Source: Bradyrhizobium sp. CB2312 (GTDB taxonomy: Bacteria; Pseudomonadota; Alphaproteobacteria; Rhizobiales; Xanthobacteraceae). From it: a stretch of 64,000 nucleotides of DNA. The DNA lies in assembly GCF_029714425.1 (NCBI RefSeq), contig NZ_CP121668.1, positions 124,001 through 188,000 on the forward strand. Reading direction: 5' to 3'. Of this stretch, positions 1 to 8,803 are shown piece after piece. How positions within the stretch are numbered: the stretch's first letter is position 1; each line of letters begins with the position of its first letter. A program made the translations under genes and the position numbers. The notes under the pieces are model-generated. The model was not told the origin of the DNA, did not search any database, and worked only from the letters and a program-made list of their open reading frames with translations.

Positions 1-241
1 TGATAAGCACGCAGCCTTCGAAAGTTGTCTCGTTGCTGGCGCGAGTTACGTAGCCGTTGCGGCTCCAGATTTTTCCTTTCGTGCTGGCAAGCCGTAGCTG
101 CCACGCAATGCTGGTCAGCCACCCGATCATTCCGGCGAATACGAGGAATGTCAGCAAGGAAGGACTCTTGGGAAGCTCGCGGCCAAGTCGCGAAGACTTC
201 TGACTGGACCGACGCACGAGAGTAAGCGTGCCCGTTATCAT
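1..241 (-). CDS. Partial hypothetical membrane protein, N-terminal 80 residues
   Basis: An open minus-strand frame starts at an ATG (239-241) and runs off the left edge with no stop. Residues about 28-52 form one hydrophobic segment (SLLTFLVFAGMIGWLTSIAW), preceded by an Arg/Lys-rich N-terminus, as in a signal anchor or single membrane helix. No strong Shine-Dalgarno precedes the ATG. I do not recognise a family. The plus-strand frame at 25-225 is Arg/Ser/Trp-rich and looks like its shadow. The gene is real only if the frame continues beyond the window. Confidence 0.45.
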   Translation of the reverse strand, partial: MITGTLTLVRRSSQKSSRLGRELPKSPSLLTFLVFAGMIGWLTSIAWQLRLASTKGKIWSRNGYVTRASNETTFEGCVLI

Positions 242-260
242 TTGTAACGACAATTTCGTA

Positions 261-350
261 CCGTCATGCCCGGGCTTGTCCCGGGCATCCACGTTCCTGG
301 TTCGATGAGGCAAGCCGTGGATGGCCAGGACAAGCCCGGCCATGACGACG
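261..350. repeat. Dispersed palindromic repeat, family A
   Basis: Two inverted arms, beginning CCGTCATGCCCGGGC and ending GCCCGGCCATGACG, flank a short variable centre. The same element recurs at 11406-11493, 15411-15502 and 41218-41305. It fills the space between the left-edge gene and ptsN. Confidence 0.85.
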
Positions 351-402
351 CAGATACTTCAGCTTTAAGGAGCCTTAAGATGTGGAGATTGGAACCGACG
401 TC

Positions 403-864
403 TTACGCCGCGGTCGCCGGCGGCAGGGCCAGCACCGAATAGATCGCCTGGGCATCCCGCGAGGCGCGGAGCTTCTTGGCGATGTCCTGGTCGCGCAACA
501 GGCGGGCGATGCGGGCGAGGGCCTTGAGGTGATCGGCGCCGGCGCCTTCGGGGGCGAGCAGCAGGAAGACGAGATCGACGGGCTGGCCGTCCATCGCCTC
601 GAAATCGATCGGGCGATCGAGCCGCGCGAACAGGCCAAAAATCTTTTCCAGCTTGGGCAGCTTGCCGTGCGGGATGGCGACGCCATAGCCGACCGCGGTG
701 GTGCCGAGCTTCTCGCGCTGGAGCAGCACCTCGAACACGGAGCGTTCGTTCTGCCCGGTCAGCTCGGCGGCCTTGGCCGCAAGTTCCTGAAGCGCCTGCT
801 TCTTGCTGTTGACCTTCAATGCCGGGAGAATCGCCTCGGGTGCGACCAGATCGGTAATCGGCAT
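403..864 (-). CDS. ptsN: Nitrogen-regulatory PTS EIIA component, PtsN (EIIA-Ntr)
   Basis: This 153-residue protein has the PTS EIIA type-2 fold along its whole length. The phosphorylatable histidine is His66 in the motif AIPHGKL. PtsN takes phosphate from PtsP and NPr in the cytoplasm. It acts as a signalling protein that links nitrogen and carbon status to potassium transport and other targets, and does not import sugar. It is the last gene of the minus-strand rpoN-hpf-ptsN group, an order widely conserved in proteobacteria. The length is normal and the ATG at 864 gives the expected N-terminus. Confidence 0.95.
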   Translation of the reverse strand: MPITDLVAPEAILPALKVNSKKQALQELAAKAAELTGQNERSVFEVLLQREKLGTTAVGYGVAIPHGKLPKLEKIFGLFARLDRPIDFEAMDGQPVDLVFLLLAPEGAGADHLKALARIARLLRDQDIAKKLRASRDAQAIYSVLALPPATAA

Positions 865-1092
865 GGAAGCTTTCCGAGGTGAATTAAACCGTCAGGTTCC
901 GATTTGGCCAGCGTGGGGATAACCGCGCCGGGCCGGCGTCGAGAAGGTGAAGCAGGAGGGAGACTTAGCCAGTCCCTAGACCCTGATGTGGGGCGCTTCT
1001 ACTCCAACGCAATCCCGGTGCCAACTCCCGCGTAAGGCTTTGCCCCGGTCATTGTTAAGGGCTGCGGATGGTACGGGGTCCGGCTGGCCCCC

Positions 1093-1704
1093 CTATTCCC
1101 CGGCCTTGCCGCCGGCATTCCCGCCCGGTGGGTCGATCCAGCCGACATTGCCGTCGGCACGCCGGTAGATGATGTTCACCCGGCCGCTGGACCCATGCTG
1201 GAACACCAGGCAGGGCGCCCCGGTCAGGTCCAGTTCCATGACGGCCTCGCTCACCGAGAGCTGCTTCAGGGCGGTGGTGGCCTCGGCGATGATCACGGGG
1301 CTGTAGCCGGTGACCTCGTCGTCGTCCTCCCCCTCGCCTGGCGCTTCCAGCACGTAAGCCGTGGCGTCGAGGGTAGCCAGCGCCGCAGAGGCGACATGGG
1401 CCTTGCGGGCGGAGCGGTCCTTGAGGCGGCTCTTGTAACGCTTGAGCCGCTTCTCGATCATGATCAGCGCCTGGTCGGCACTGGCATAGGCGTCCGGCGC
1501 GTTCGAATCGGCCTCCAGCGTAACTCCCGAATCGAGATGCAGCGCGCAGTCGGTGCGAAAGCCGAAGCCGTCCTTGGAGAGCGTGATGTGGCCGGAATAA
1601 TTGCCGTCGAAATATTTGCGCAGGACCTCTTCAGTCCGGTCGGTCACGCGGCCACGCAGGGCCTCGCCGACGCTGACGCTCTTGCCCGAAATCCGAAGAG
1701 TCAT
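1093..1704 (-). CDS. hpf: Long-form ribosome hibernation promoting factor
   Basis: The product has 203 residues. The N-terminal ~100 residues are the HPF/YfiA domain (begins MTLRISGKSVSVGE). A linker follows, then a C-terminal dimerisation domain (begins SPVIIAEATTALKQLSVSEA), so this is the long form that makes 100S ribosomes by itself. The frame could start 15 codons upstream, but the ATG at 1704 matches the family start and follows a purine-rich stretch, so I use it. It lies between rpoN and ptsN. In proteobacteria this gene is historically the sigma-54 modulation protein ORF. It acts on the ribosome in stationary phase or starvation. Confidence 0.93.
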   Translation of the reverse strand: MTLRISGKSVSVGEALRGRVTDRTEEVLRKYFDGNYSGHITLSKDGFGFRTDCALHLDSGVTLEADSNAPDAYASADQALIMIEKRLKRYKSRLKDRSARKAHVASAALATLDATAYVLEAPGEGEDDDEVTGYSPVIIAEATTALKQLSVSEAVMELDLTGAPCLVFQHGSSGRVNIIYRRADGNVGWIDPPGGNAGGKAGE

Positions 1705-1770
1705 GGTGATGCCTCGCTTGGTTTGCGCCCGGCTACGGTGACGCGTCATCGTAGCTGGGGTTGTTCCCTG

Positions 1771-1816
1771 CGCATGATCTTTTCGGAAAACCGCCGTACA
1801 CTTTCCGGATCATGCG
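1771..1816. repeat. Short palindromic repeat, family I
   Basis: An imperfect palindrome opens with GCATGATCTTTTCGGAAAAC and closes with TTCCGGATCATGC. A diverged copy is at 55597-55639. It sits between rpoN and hpf on the minus strand and could form a hairpin in the transcript. Confidence 0.75.
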
Positions 1817-1874
1817 CGTGCTTGGATCGGTCGCGATGGGGGGATGAGAGTAGCGCGATTTCGCGCCAGCGCAA

Positions 1875-3503
1875 TCAGGCCGGTTCGGTGTTGCGGGAGC
1901 GGTCGGACAGTGCGTTGGAGAGGACGTTACCAAGGGCGCTCTGCTTGTCGCGGCGGCGTTGCACCGAGGAGGGAATGCGCATGGCTTCGCGGTACTTCGC
2001 GACCGTGCGGCGGGCAATATCAATGCCCGAGGCGCGCAAGCGTTCCACGATGGTATCATCCGACAGGATCGCCGAGGGTTCTTCCGAATCGATCAGCTGC
2101 TTGATGTGGTGGCGCACCGCTTCGGCGGAATGCGCTTCGCCGCCGTCGGCCGACGCGATCGACGCCGTGAAGAAATATTTCAATTCGAATGTGCCGCGAT
2201 TTGTCGCCATGTACTTGTTGGCGGTGACGCGCGACACCGTGGATTCATGCATCTGGATGGCGTCGGCGACCGCCTTCAGATTCAGCGGCCGCAGATGCGC
2301 GACGCCATGGGTGAAGAAGCCGTCCTGCTGGCGCACGATCTCGGTCGCAACTTTCAGGATGGTGCGGGCGCGCTGATCCAGCGCGCGCACCAGCCAGGTC
2401 GCATTCTGGAGCGCGTCGGTGAAATAGGACTTGTCGCCGTCCTTGCCGATCTTCTTCGATAGCTCGGAATAGTAGGTCTGGTTGACAAGCACGCGCGGCA
2501 AGGTGTCGCTGTTGAGCTCGACATGCCAGCCGCCGTCGGGACCCGGGCGGACATAGACGTCGGCCACCATGGTCTGCAAGCGGGCCGAGCCGAACTTCAT
2601 GCCGGGCTTGGGATTGAGGCGGCGGATCTCGCCGATCATGTCGGCGATGTCCTCGTCGTCGACGCCGCAGAGCTTGCGCAAGCTCGCGATGTCGCGCTTG
2701 GCCAGCAGATCGAGATGCTCGACCAGGGCCTGCATCGCGGGATCGTAGCGGTCGAGCTCGCGGAGCTGGATCGCCAGGCATTCGCTCAAGTTGCGCGCGC
2801 AGACGCCGGGCGGATCGAATTTTTGCAGCACGGCAAGAACGTCGTCGACGTCCTTTTGCGATGCGCCAAGACGCTCGGCGGCCTGGCCGAGATCGGGCGG
2901 CAGATAGCCGGCCTCGTCGACGAGGTCGATCAGGTACTGGCCGATCATGCGCTGCGCCGGCGCGGAGAAGGCGACCGAGAGCTGCTCGGCGAGATGGTCC
3001 GACAGCGTCATCTCGGCGGCGACGAAGGCTTCGAGATTGTAGTCCTCGTCACCGGAGGCGCCGCCGCCCCATTCGGTGTAGACGCTTGGCGCGGCGTCCT
3101 GCGCGTTGCGCGCGGCAGCCTCGGCCGGCTCCTCGGAGAAGACGTTGTCCAGACCCGTGTCCAGGGTCTGCTCGATCTCGGCGCGGGTGCCGAGATCCTT
3201 GCTCATCCATTCTTCCTGGCCGGGCTCGAAAGCGTCGCCGCTGCCGCCAAAGCCGTCATCGCCGCCCTGGCTGCCTGAATCCTCGCCATCGTGGTCGCTG
3301 AACTGGCCGGCCTCGGCCGGGGCCTCGCCGCCGGGAGCCTCGTCACTGGCCCGCTCCAGCAGGGGGTTACGCTCGAGCTCCTCCTCCACGAAGGTCGTGA
3401 GATCGAGATTGGACAATTGCAGCAGCTTGATCGCCTGCATCAGCTGCGGCGTCATGACCAGCGACTGCGATTGCCGGAACTCTAATCTCTGCGTAAGCGC
3501 CAT
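1875..3503 (-). CDS. rpoN: RNA polymerase sigma-54 factor
   Basis: This is a full-length RpoN of 542 residues. The N-terminal region I is Gln/Leu-rich (QSLVMTPQLMQAIKLLQLSN), as needed for response to AAA+ activators. It is followed by a long acidic region II (~50-120), the core-binding domain and the HTH. The RpoN box, ARRTVAKYRE, is at about 497-506 and recognises the -24 promoter element. Sigma-54 directs core polymerase to nitrogen-fixation, nitrogen-assimilation and other activator-dependent promoters. It follows lptB and precedes hpf and ptsN, the usual proteobacterial order. Bradyrhizobia often carry two rpoN copies; the window cannot show which one this is. Confidence 0.97.
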   Translation of the reverse strand: MALTQRLEFRQSQSLVMTPQLMQAIKLLQLSNLDLTTFVEEELERNPLLERASDEAPGGEAPAEAGQFSDHDGEDSGSQGGDDGFGGSGDAFEPGQEEWMSKDLGTRAEIEQTLDTGLDNVFSEEPAEAAARNAQDAAPSVYTEWGGGASGDEDYNLEAFVAAEMTLSDHLAEQLSVAFSAPAQRMIGQYLIDLVDEAGYLPPDLGQAAERLGASQKDVDDVLAVLQKFDPPGVCARNLSECLAIQLRELDRYDPAMQALVEHLDLLAKRDIASLRKLCGVDDEDIADMIGEIRRLNPKPGMKFGSARLQTMVADVYVRPGPDGGWHVELNSDTLPRVLVNQTYYSELSKKIGKDGDKSYFTDALQNATWLVRALDQRARTILKVATEIVRQQDGFFTHGVAHLRPLNLKAVADAIQMHESTVSRVTANKYMATNRGTFELKYFFTASIASADGGEAHSAEAVRHHIKQLIDSEEPSAILSDDTIVERLRASGIDIARRTVAKYREAMRIPSSVQRRRDKQSALGNVLSNALSDRSRNTEPA

Positions 3504-3593
3504 CTAACAAGAACCGTTCCCAAAAATTGGTCCGATTCTTGCTTATCTTAGTCCTGACCCGATGTACACGCCTTGACTAAAAGGAAAAAAGGG

Positions 3594-4607
3594 CTAGAGG
3601 CGGAATTCCTCGCCAAGGTAAAGGCGGCGAACGTCGGGATCGGCGACGATCTCGTCCGGGCTACCCTCCGTCAGGATTTCACCGGCATAGACGATATAGG
3701 CGCGATCGGTGAGGCCGAGCGTCTCGCGCACATTGTGGTCGGTGATCAAGACGCCGATGCCGCGATTGGTGAGATGGCGGACGAGGTCCTGAATGTCGCC
3801 GACCGCGATCGGATCGATGCCGGCGAAGGGCTCGTCGAGCAGCATGTAGTTCGGACGCGTGGCCAGCGCGCGCGCGATCTCGACGCGGCGGCGCTCACCG
3901 CCCGATAGCGCGATCGACGGCGATTTGCGCAGGCGCGTGATGTTGAATTCGTCGAGCAGCGAATCGAGCTGCTGCTCGCGCTTCTTGCGCGAGGGCTCGA
4001 CCACTTCGAGCACGGCGCGGATGTTCTGCTCGACGGTGAGGCCGCGGAAGATCGAGGCTTCCTGCGGCAGATAGCCGATGCCGAGCCGCGCGCGCTGATA
4101 CATCGGCAGCTGGGTGACGTCATGGCCGTCGAGCTCGATCGCACCGCGGTCGGCCTTGATCAGGCCAGTGATCATGTAGAACACGGTGGTCTTGCCGGCG
4201 CCGTTCGGGCCGAGCAGGCCGACGGCTTCGCCGCGGCGCACATAGATGCTGACGCCGCGCACCACCTGGCGGCTGCCGAACGCCTTTTCCACGCTATGCA
4301 CAGCCAGGAAGCCGGGACGGCGCAGCAGCTGCGGCCCGCCGGCGCCGTTTGGCTTCGCGGCGCTCCTGACGGGGTGAACCGCGCGCGGCGGCTCGGCCTG
4401 GTAGTCGGCGGGATAATCGGCTTGATAGCCGCCCTGGAACTGGTCGGGCGCGCGCATCGGCTGGTCACGGGCGATCGGCGGGGCGTCCCGCACCGGGCTG
4501 GTCACGAGGCCCCCGACGCTGTCCCCGAGCGCGGTGATGTCACGCGCAAATCCTGGCCGGCCGCGTTTGGCGGGGCGCCGACGGAACATGCTGAATAGAT
4601 CGACCAT
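3594..4607 (-). CDS. lptB: LPS export ABC transporter ATPase LptB with a long N-terminal extension
   Basis: The ABC ATPase domain covers roughly residues 100-337. It has Walker [10 protein letters not shown] (~134-142), the signature LSGGERRR (~235) and Walker [11 protein letters not shown]. LptB powers LptF/LptG to move lipopolysaccharide from the inner membrane to the Lpt bridge. The start at 4607 follows a strong GGAAGGCGGGG ribosome site; the frame stays open 31 codons upstream. The first ~100 residues are a low-complexity, Arg-, Pro- and Tyr-rich extension that the ~240-residue E. coli LptB lacks. It lies between lptA and rpoN. Confidence 0.95.
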   Translation of the reverse strand: MVDLFSMFRRRPAKRGRPGFARDITALGDSVGGLVTSPVRDAPPIARDQPMRAPDQFQGGYQADYPADYQAEPPRAVHPVRSAAKPNGAGGPQLLRRPGFLAVHSVEKAFGSRQVVRGVSIYVRRGEAVGLLGPNGAGKTTVFYMITGLIKADRGAIELDGHDVTQLPMYQRARLGIGYLPQEASIFRGLTVEQNIRAVLEVVEPSRKKREQQLDSLLDEFNITRLRKSPSIALSGGERRRVEIARALATRPNYMLLDEPFAGIDPIAVGDIQDLVRHLTNRGIGVLITDHNVRETLGLTDRAYIVYAGEILTEGSPDEIVADPDVRRLYLGEEFRL

Positions 4608-4850
4608 CCCCGCCTTCCAGCCTTTCGCGGTGTTTGCGCGGTGTTTGCGCAGCGTTCGCGCGATCTGCCGCGCCGGCCTTTCGACTAGCCGACGCAGCAT
4701 GAATGAAGGGATGTCTCATGCCCAGTGAAACACGCCCGAAAAGCGGCGGATCCCGCTTCGAAGCCCTGCGCGTAGATACAGTCTCACCGCACAAGCTTCA
4801 ACCTCGGATCGGCGGCATCCGGCCCAAGACCCTGAATTTACTTTCAGAAT

Positions 4851-5585
4851 TTACTTTTTGCCGCCGCCGGGCAACAGCGAGGGCGGGGCCGCGCCGGGCT
4901 TAGCCGGACCGCCTGAACCGCAATCACTGCCGGCGCCCTGCGGCAGCAGGACCTGAACGCCCCGGCCGCTGTCGGATTCCACGCGGGACACGCCGGTGGT
5001 CATGTCGACGGTCAGCCGGTCGCCGCGCATGACATTCTTGCATTGTGTCATGACCACCTGGCCTGCGCCGCCGCCAAACATGGTGATGAGGTTGGTCTTG
5101 GTGTCGAACACGGCGGTCTCGCCTGTCACCACCTGGTCCTTCTGGGTGACCACGACATTGCCGCGCGCCTCCAGCCGCTTGATCGAGGAGCTGCCGCCCG
5201 GGCCCGGCGTTGCCGACTGCATCGGCGCACCCTTGGCGCCCTTCGCCGCGGGCTGCGGCGCGGCCGGCTTGTCGCCGCCGCCGGAATCGTAAAACACCAC
5301 CAGCGTCTTCGAGGTCATGGTGGTGTCGCCCTGGATGACCTTCACATTGCCGGAGAAGGTCGCCTCCTTCTTCTTGTCGCGCATCTCGAGCGAGGCGGCC
5401 TCGATCTGGATCGGCTGATCGCGATTCTGCGAAAAGCCCTGCAGCGCGTTGGGCTGGCCCTGTATCGTGCTCTGCGCGATCGCTGCACCTGCCGTCAGCG
5501 CAATGCCGAGGGCAAGCGCGGCCGCGCCGAGGATGGCGCGCCCTTTGTCTTCGCTGCGCGGAAAAAACCTGATCATGAAAATCAT
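4851..5585 (-). CDS. lptA: LPS periplasmic transport protein LptA (OstA family)
   Basis: The 244-residue protein has an N-terminal signal peptide (hydrophobic ~16-36, ending AGAAIAQS) and an OstA/LptA beta-jellyroll (IQIEAASLEMRDKKKEATFS...). A Pro/Ala/Gly-rich insertion lies at about 105-135 and a Pro/Gly-rich tail at the end. LptA forms the periplasmic bridge that carries LPS from LptBFGC to LptD. Its ATG overlaps the lptC stop by 4 bp, indicating translational coupling. A second in-frame ATG three codons on is an alternative start. Confidence 0.93.
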   Translation of the reverse strand: MIFMIRFFPRSEDKGRAILGAAALALGIALTAGAAIAQSTIQGQPNALQGFSQNRDQPIQIEAASLEMRDKKKEATFSGNVKVIQGDTTMTSKTLVVFYDSGGGDKPAAPQPAAKGAKGAPMQSATPGPGGSSSIKRLEARGNVVVTQKDQVVTGETAVFDTKTNLITMFGGGAGQVVMTQCKNVMRGDRLTVDMTTGVSRVESDSGRGVQVLLPQGAGSDCGSGGPAKPGAAPPSLLPGGGKK

Positions 5586-6301
5586 CTTGAATTAGCGGAC
5601 TTGCTCTTTAATTTCGCCGGCGGTGGCGCCGGCTGCTCGACGGGGGCCGCGGCATCATCCGTGCTGATCTTGTCCAGATGCATCACGACATTGCCCTCGA
5701 AGCGGATGACGTCGCCGCCTTCCATAATTCGCAAGCGATCGGCGGTCAGCGTGCCGTTGGTCAGCTTGACGTCGACGCGCTCGTCCGAGGAGACCGTGCC
5801 CTTGCCCATGTCGACGAAGGCCGAGTTCAGCCGCGCCTCATAGCCGGTCGAGGTGCGCAGGAAGATGTCCTTGTGCAGATCGAGCTGCTGCTGCTTGTTG
5901 TCGAAGCGGCCGGTGCGGGCATCGAGGAACAGGGTCGATTGGTCCTCCATCAGCACCTTGGCGCGCAGATCGGCGAGATCGACATGATCGGGGTCGGTGA
6001 TGTCCTGCGTCGCGGCCTTGGCCCAGAGCTCATAGGGCCGCTGGTCCGGCGTGAAGCCGGACATATGCGGCGATTCCATCGTGATCTTGGTTCCCGTCAC
6101 CACGAGGTTTCCGGAGTCGAGCTTGATCGGGATCTGGAACGGATTGAGGAAGGTCGAGACGGCGACGATCGCGGCCAGGGACACGATCACGGTCACCGGC
6201 ACCGCGATGCGCAGAATCCGTACCAGGCGGCTGTGGCGCGCCGCGCTGGCAAACTTCGCCGCAAGCGCGGCGTCGTAGGTGGGATTCTGGGCCGAATTCA
6301 C
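5582..6301 (-). CDS. lptC: LPS export system protein LptC
   Basis: LptC is a single-pass inner-membrane protein that passes LPS from LptBFG to LptA. Here one membrane helix (IAVPVTVIVSLAAIVAVSTF, about 30-50) is followed by a periplasmic LptC domain and a Pro/Lys-rich tail. I choose the GTG at 6301 because GGAG lies six bases upstream and the protein then begins with a normal cytoplasmic stretch. In-frame ATG 6349 and GTG 6367 are possible but less well supported. It is the first gene of lptC-lptA-lptB. Confidence 0.9.
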   Translation of the reverse strand: MNSAQNPTYDAALAAKFASAARHSRLVRILRIAVPVTVIVSLAAIVAVSTFLNPFQIPIKLDSGNLVVTGTKITMESPHMSGFTPDQRPYELWAKAATQDITDPDHVDLADLRAKVLMEDQSTLFLDARTGRFDNKQQQLDLHKDIFLRTSTGYEARLNSAFVDMGKGTVSSDERVDVKLTNGTLTADRLRIMEGGDVIRFEGNVVMHLDKISTDDAAAPVEQPAPPPAKLKSKSANSR

Positions 6302-6446
6302 TGCTGCTCCAGAGTGTCGCTCGCTCTGTCCGGTTGAGGTTCGCCCCATTGTACCCGGCGCCGCCACGATATGCAGCCGGCGACAGGCCGTTACGAAAGT
6401 GTCCGAAACGGGGCGGCGGCCCTGAGGTCAGCCGCCGCGCGCGGCC

Positions 6447-7061
6447 TCAGGAATGCGCAAAAATGTCCTCTTCGGCCCAGCCCTGGAGGTCGAGCAGGGC
6501 GCGGGTCGGCAGGAAGTCGAAACAGGCCTTGGCCAGCGCTGTGCGGCCCTCCCGCACCAGCATGGCATCGAGCCGCTCGCGCAGGGCATGCAGATGCAGC
6601 ACGTCGGAGGCGGCATAGGCGAGCTGCGGCTCGGACAGGCTGTCGGAACCCCAGTCGCTGGACTGCTGCTGCTTGGAGAGATCGACGTTGAGCACCTCGC
6701 GCACGAGGTCTTTCAGGCCGTGGCGGTCGGTATAGGTGCGGGTCAGGCGGGAGGCAATCTTGGTGCAATAAATCGGCCCGGTCATGACGCCGAAGGTCTG
6801 GTAGAGCACCGCGACGTCGAACCGAGCGAAGTGGAAGATCTTCGTGATGGCGGGATTGGCCAGCAGGGCCTTCAGGTTCGGCGCGTCGGTGTGACCCTTG
6901 GGGATCTGCACGACGTCGGCGCTGCCGTCGCCGGGCGAGAGCTGCACCACGCAGAGCCGGTCGCGGTGCGGGTTGAGCCCCATGGTCTCGGTGTCGATCG
7001 CCACCGCCGAGGTGTAGCGGGACAGGTCGGGCAGGTCGCCGCGGTGCAAGCGTACGGTCAT
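6447..7061 (-). CDS. rnd: Short RNase D-like 3'-5' exonuclease
   Basis: The 204-residue protein is a DEDD-family exonuclease domain with almost nothing else. Exo I (AIDTETMGL, Asp23 and Glu25), an Exo II-like region around FHFARFDVAVL, and Exo III (LAYAASDVLHLHAL, Tyr and Asp) are visible. It lacks the C-terminal HRDC domains of E. coli RNase D, so it belongs to the short alphaproteobacterial class. It probably trims the 3' ends of tRNA or other small RNA. It lies upstream of lptC on the same strand with its own 146-bp gap. Confidence 0.88.
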   Translation of the reverse strand: MTVRLHRGDLPDLSRYTSAVAIDTETMGLNPHRDRLCVVQLSPGDGSADVVQIPKGHTDAPNLKALLANPAITKIFHFARFDVAVLYQTFGVMTGPIYCTKIASRLTRTYTDRHGLKDLVREVLNVDLSKQQQSSDWGSDSLSEPQLAYAASDVLHLHALRERLDAMLVREGRTALAKACFDFLPTRALLDLQGWAEEDIFAHS

Positions 7062-7163
7062 GGCGGGTCAAAACCTCAATCGAATCGGTTTGTCGGCATC
7101 ATAGGCTAATCGGATGGCCCGCGATGTAGCCACTGGAGGCGGGCCGCGCAAGCGCCTGACAGC

Positions 7164-8498
7164 TCAGATCGCCGCCAGCATGATGCAGATCATCGCCGCG
7201 ACCGTGATGCGGCTGGGGCCGTCACGGAAGGCGTAGAGGATCGGATCATCAGGCATCTCGCGGCGATGCGCCATCATCAGGGCGCGGCCGAACCAGTACA
7301 GCAGCAGCGGGTTGAGCAGCCACAGCATCCAGGGCCGGCTATAGAGCGGCGTCACCGCCGTTGACGACACATAGAGCGAGAACACCGTCACCGCGTTCAT
7401 CGCGCTCGCCGCCGCCATCGCGGCGATGACATGGAGGTCGGTGATCCTGTAGTCGCGGTTGGAGGGATCGGCGAGGCCCGCGCTCTCGCGCATGCTGAGC
7501 TCGCTGAAGCGCTTGATCAGAGCGAGCGAGGTGAACACGAACAGCGAGAAGATCAGCAGCCATTCCGACAGCACGACGCCGACACCGACCGCGCCGGCGA
7601 CGATGCGCAAGCTGTAGAGCCCGGCGAGCGTGACGACGTCGACCAGCATCTTGCGCTTGAGCACGAGCGAATAGGCGATGGTGGTGGCGAGATAGGCGCC
7701 GAGCACGCCGAGGAACAGCGGTGAGATGCAGAGGCTGGCGGCGATCGCGAACAGCCACAGGGCAGGGATAGCAAGCAGTGCGGAGGAGATCGGCAGATCG
7801 CCCGAAGCAAGCGCGCGATGGCGTTTGGTCGGATGCTGCCGGTCGGCGGCGAGATCCAGGAGGTCGTTCATCAGATAGGCGCCGGACGCACAGGCCGAGA
7901 AGGCCATGAATGCCAGCAGCGCATAGCCGAACGTGGCGAGATTCATCTGATGCGCGGTGATCGCAGGCACGAACACCAGCGTGTTCTTGGCGTATTGATA
8001 GACGCGCAGCGCGTTGGCCCAAATCTTCAGACTAGAAGTCTTCAGGCTGACGCTGCGTTGGCCACGACCCTCGACGCGCTCGATGGACGTGCGATCGAAC
8101 GGCAGCCTGTTGCCCGCAGCGAGATCGCTGGGTGCAACGACGCCATCAAAACCGAGATGCGCGGCGATGCCCGCGGCATGACGCGCGAGGCGGCTGGCTA
8201 CCAGATAAATCTTCTCGCCCCGCGCGCGCGCCGCCAGCGCCTGGTTCAGCACGCCGGAATCGTAGGGCAGGTGGGCGTAGTCGATGTCGGCCTGCGCGAG
8301 GACATCCGTGAGCGCCGCCATACCTGGGCGCCCGCCGGCGCCGAAGCGCGCCAGCACGCGGCCGGGGCTGGAGAACAGCGCCTCCATCAGCAGCTCGGAG
8401 CGCAGCAGCGCGCCTTCGAGGTCGATGACAAGCGTCCGCGCCGCCGCGGCCGATGGCTCGGGCACGCCAAAATCATACGGCCGGGCAGGCTGCTCCAT
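7164..8498 (-). CDS. UbiA-family prenyltransferase, DPPR-synthase-like, with a reduced HAD-like N-terminus
   Basis: Residues ~165-444 are a multi-pass UbiA domain. The first Asp-rich motif is NDLLDLAADRQHPTKR (~211-226) and the second region is YSLVLKRKMLVDVVTLAGLY. These match decaprenyl-phosphate phosphoribosyltransferase (DPPR synthase), which joins PRPP to polyprenyl phosphate. Residues ~20-135 resemble a HAD phosphatase but look incomplete: motif I is DLEG (Asp26, Glu28) where DxDG is usual, and I find no clear motif III Lys or motif IV acidic pair. DprE1- and DprE2-like genes lie 3-5 kb away. Protoheme or quinone prenylation is less likely from the motifs. Confidence 0.82.
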   Translation of the reverse strand: MEQPARPYDFGVPEPSAAAARTLVIDLEGALLRSELLMEALFSSPGRVLARFGAGGRPGMAALTDVLAQADIDYAHLPYDSGVLNQALAARARGEKIYLVASRLARHAAGIAAHLGFDGVVAPSDLAAGNRLPFDRTSIERVEGRGQRSVSLKTSSLKIWANALRVYQYAKNTLVFVPAITAHQMNLATFGYALLAFMAFSACASGAYLMNDLLDLAADRQHPTKRHRALASGDLPISSALLAIPALWLFAIAASLCISPLFLGVLGAYLATTIAYSLVLKRKMLVDVVTLAGLYSLRIVAGAVGVGVVLSEWLLIFSLFVFTSLALIKRFSELSMRESAGLADPSNRDYRITDLHVIAAMAAASAMNAVTVFSLYVSSTAVTPLYSRPWMLWLLNPLLLYWFGRALMMAHRREMPDDPILYAFRDGPSRITVAAMICIMLAAI

Positions 8499-8803
8499 CC
8501 GAAAACGCTCTCAACTGCCGCAAAACTGACCGACGCTCAGGCCGGGGAGCAGGGAAATGGACGCCCGCGAGCCTAGGGGGCATTCGCTAAGGGCGACTTA
8601 ATTTGGCCGGAGAACGCGGCCGGCCCCGGCGGGACGGTCAAGTCAAGTCGGTGTGTCGGGCTGTTGCGGGGATCCCACAACCGGGCGTGAGCTTCGTGTT
8701 CCGGCACAGCCTTTGCCGTGTGCCCCGTGGAAATCCTCACCATTCACCCTATCTGCCAGTTTCGCGCGACGTCCTGCCGCGCCCATCCGCGAACCAGGTG
8801 CCC
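8499..8803. other. Divergent intergenic region
   Basis: This spacer of about 300 bp lies between the start codons of the UbiA-family gene (minus) and the MFS gene (plus), so it should hold both promoters. The plus frame is open from 8603, but its translation is Arg/Pro-rich and unlike a membrane transporter N-terminus. I see no clear operator, small gene or dispersed repeat. Confidence 0.6.

Noticed and set aside
25..225. 66-residue plus-strand frame at the left edge
   Set aside because: It is opposite the hydrophobic minus-strand frame and is an Arg/Ser/Trp-rich sequence typical of shadows.
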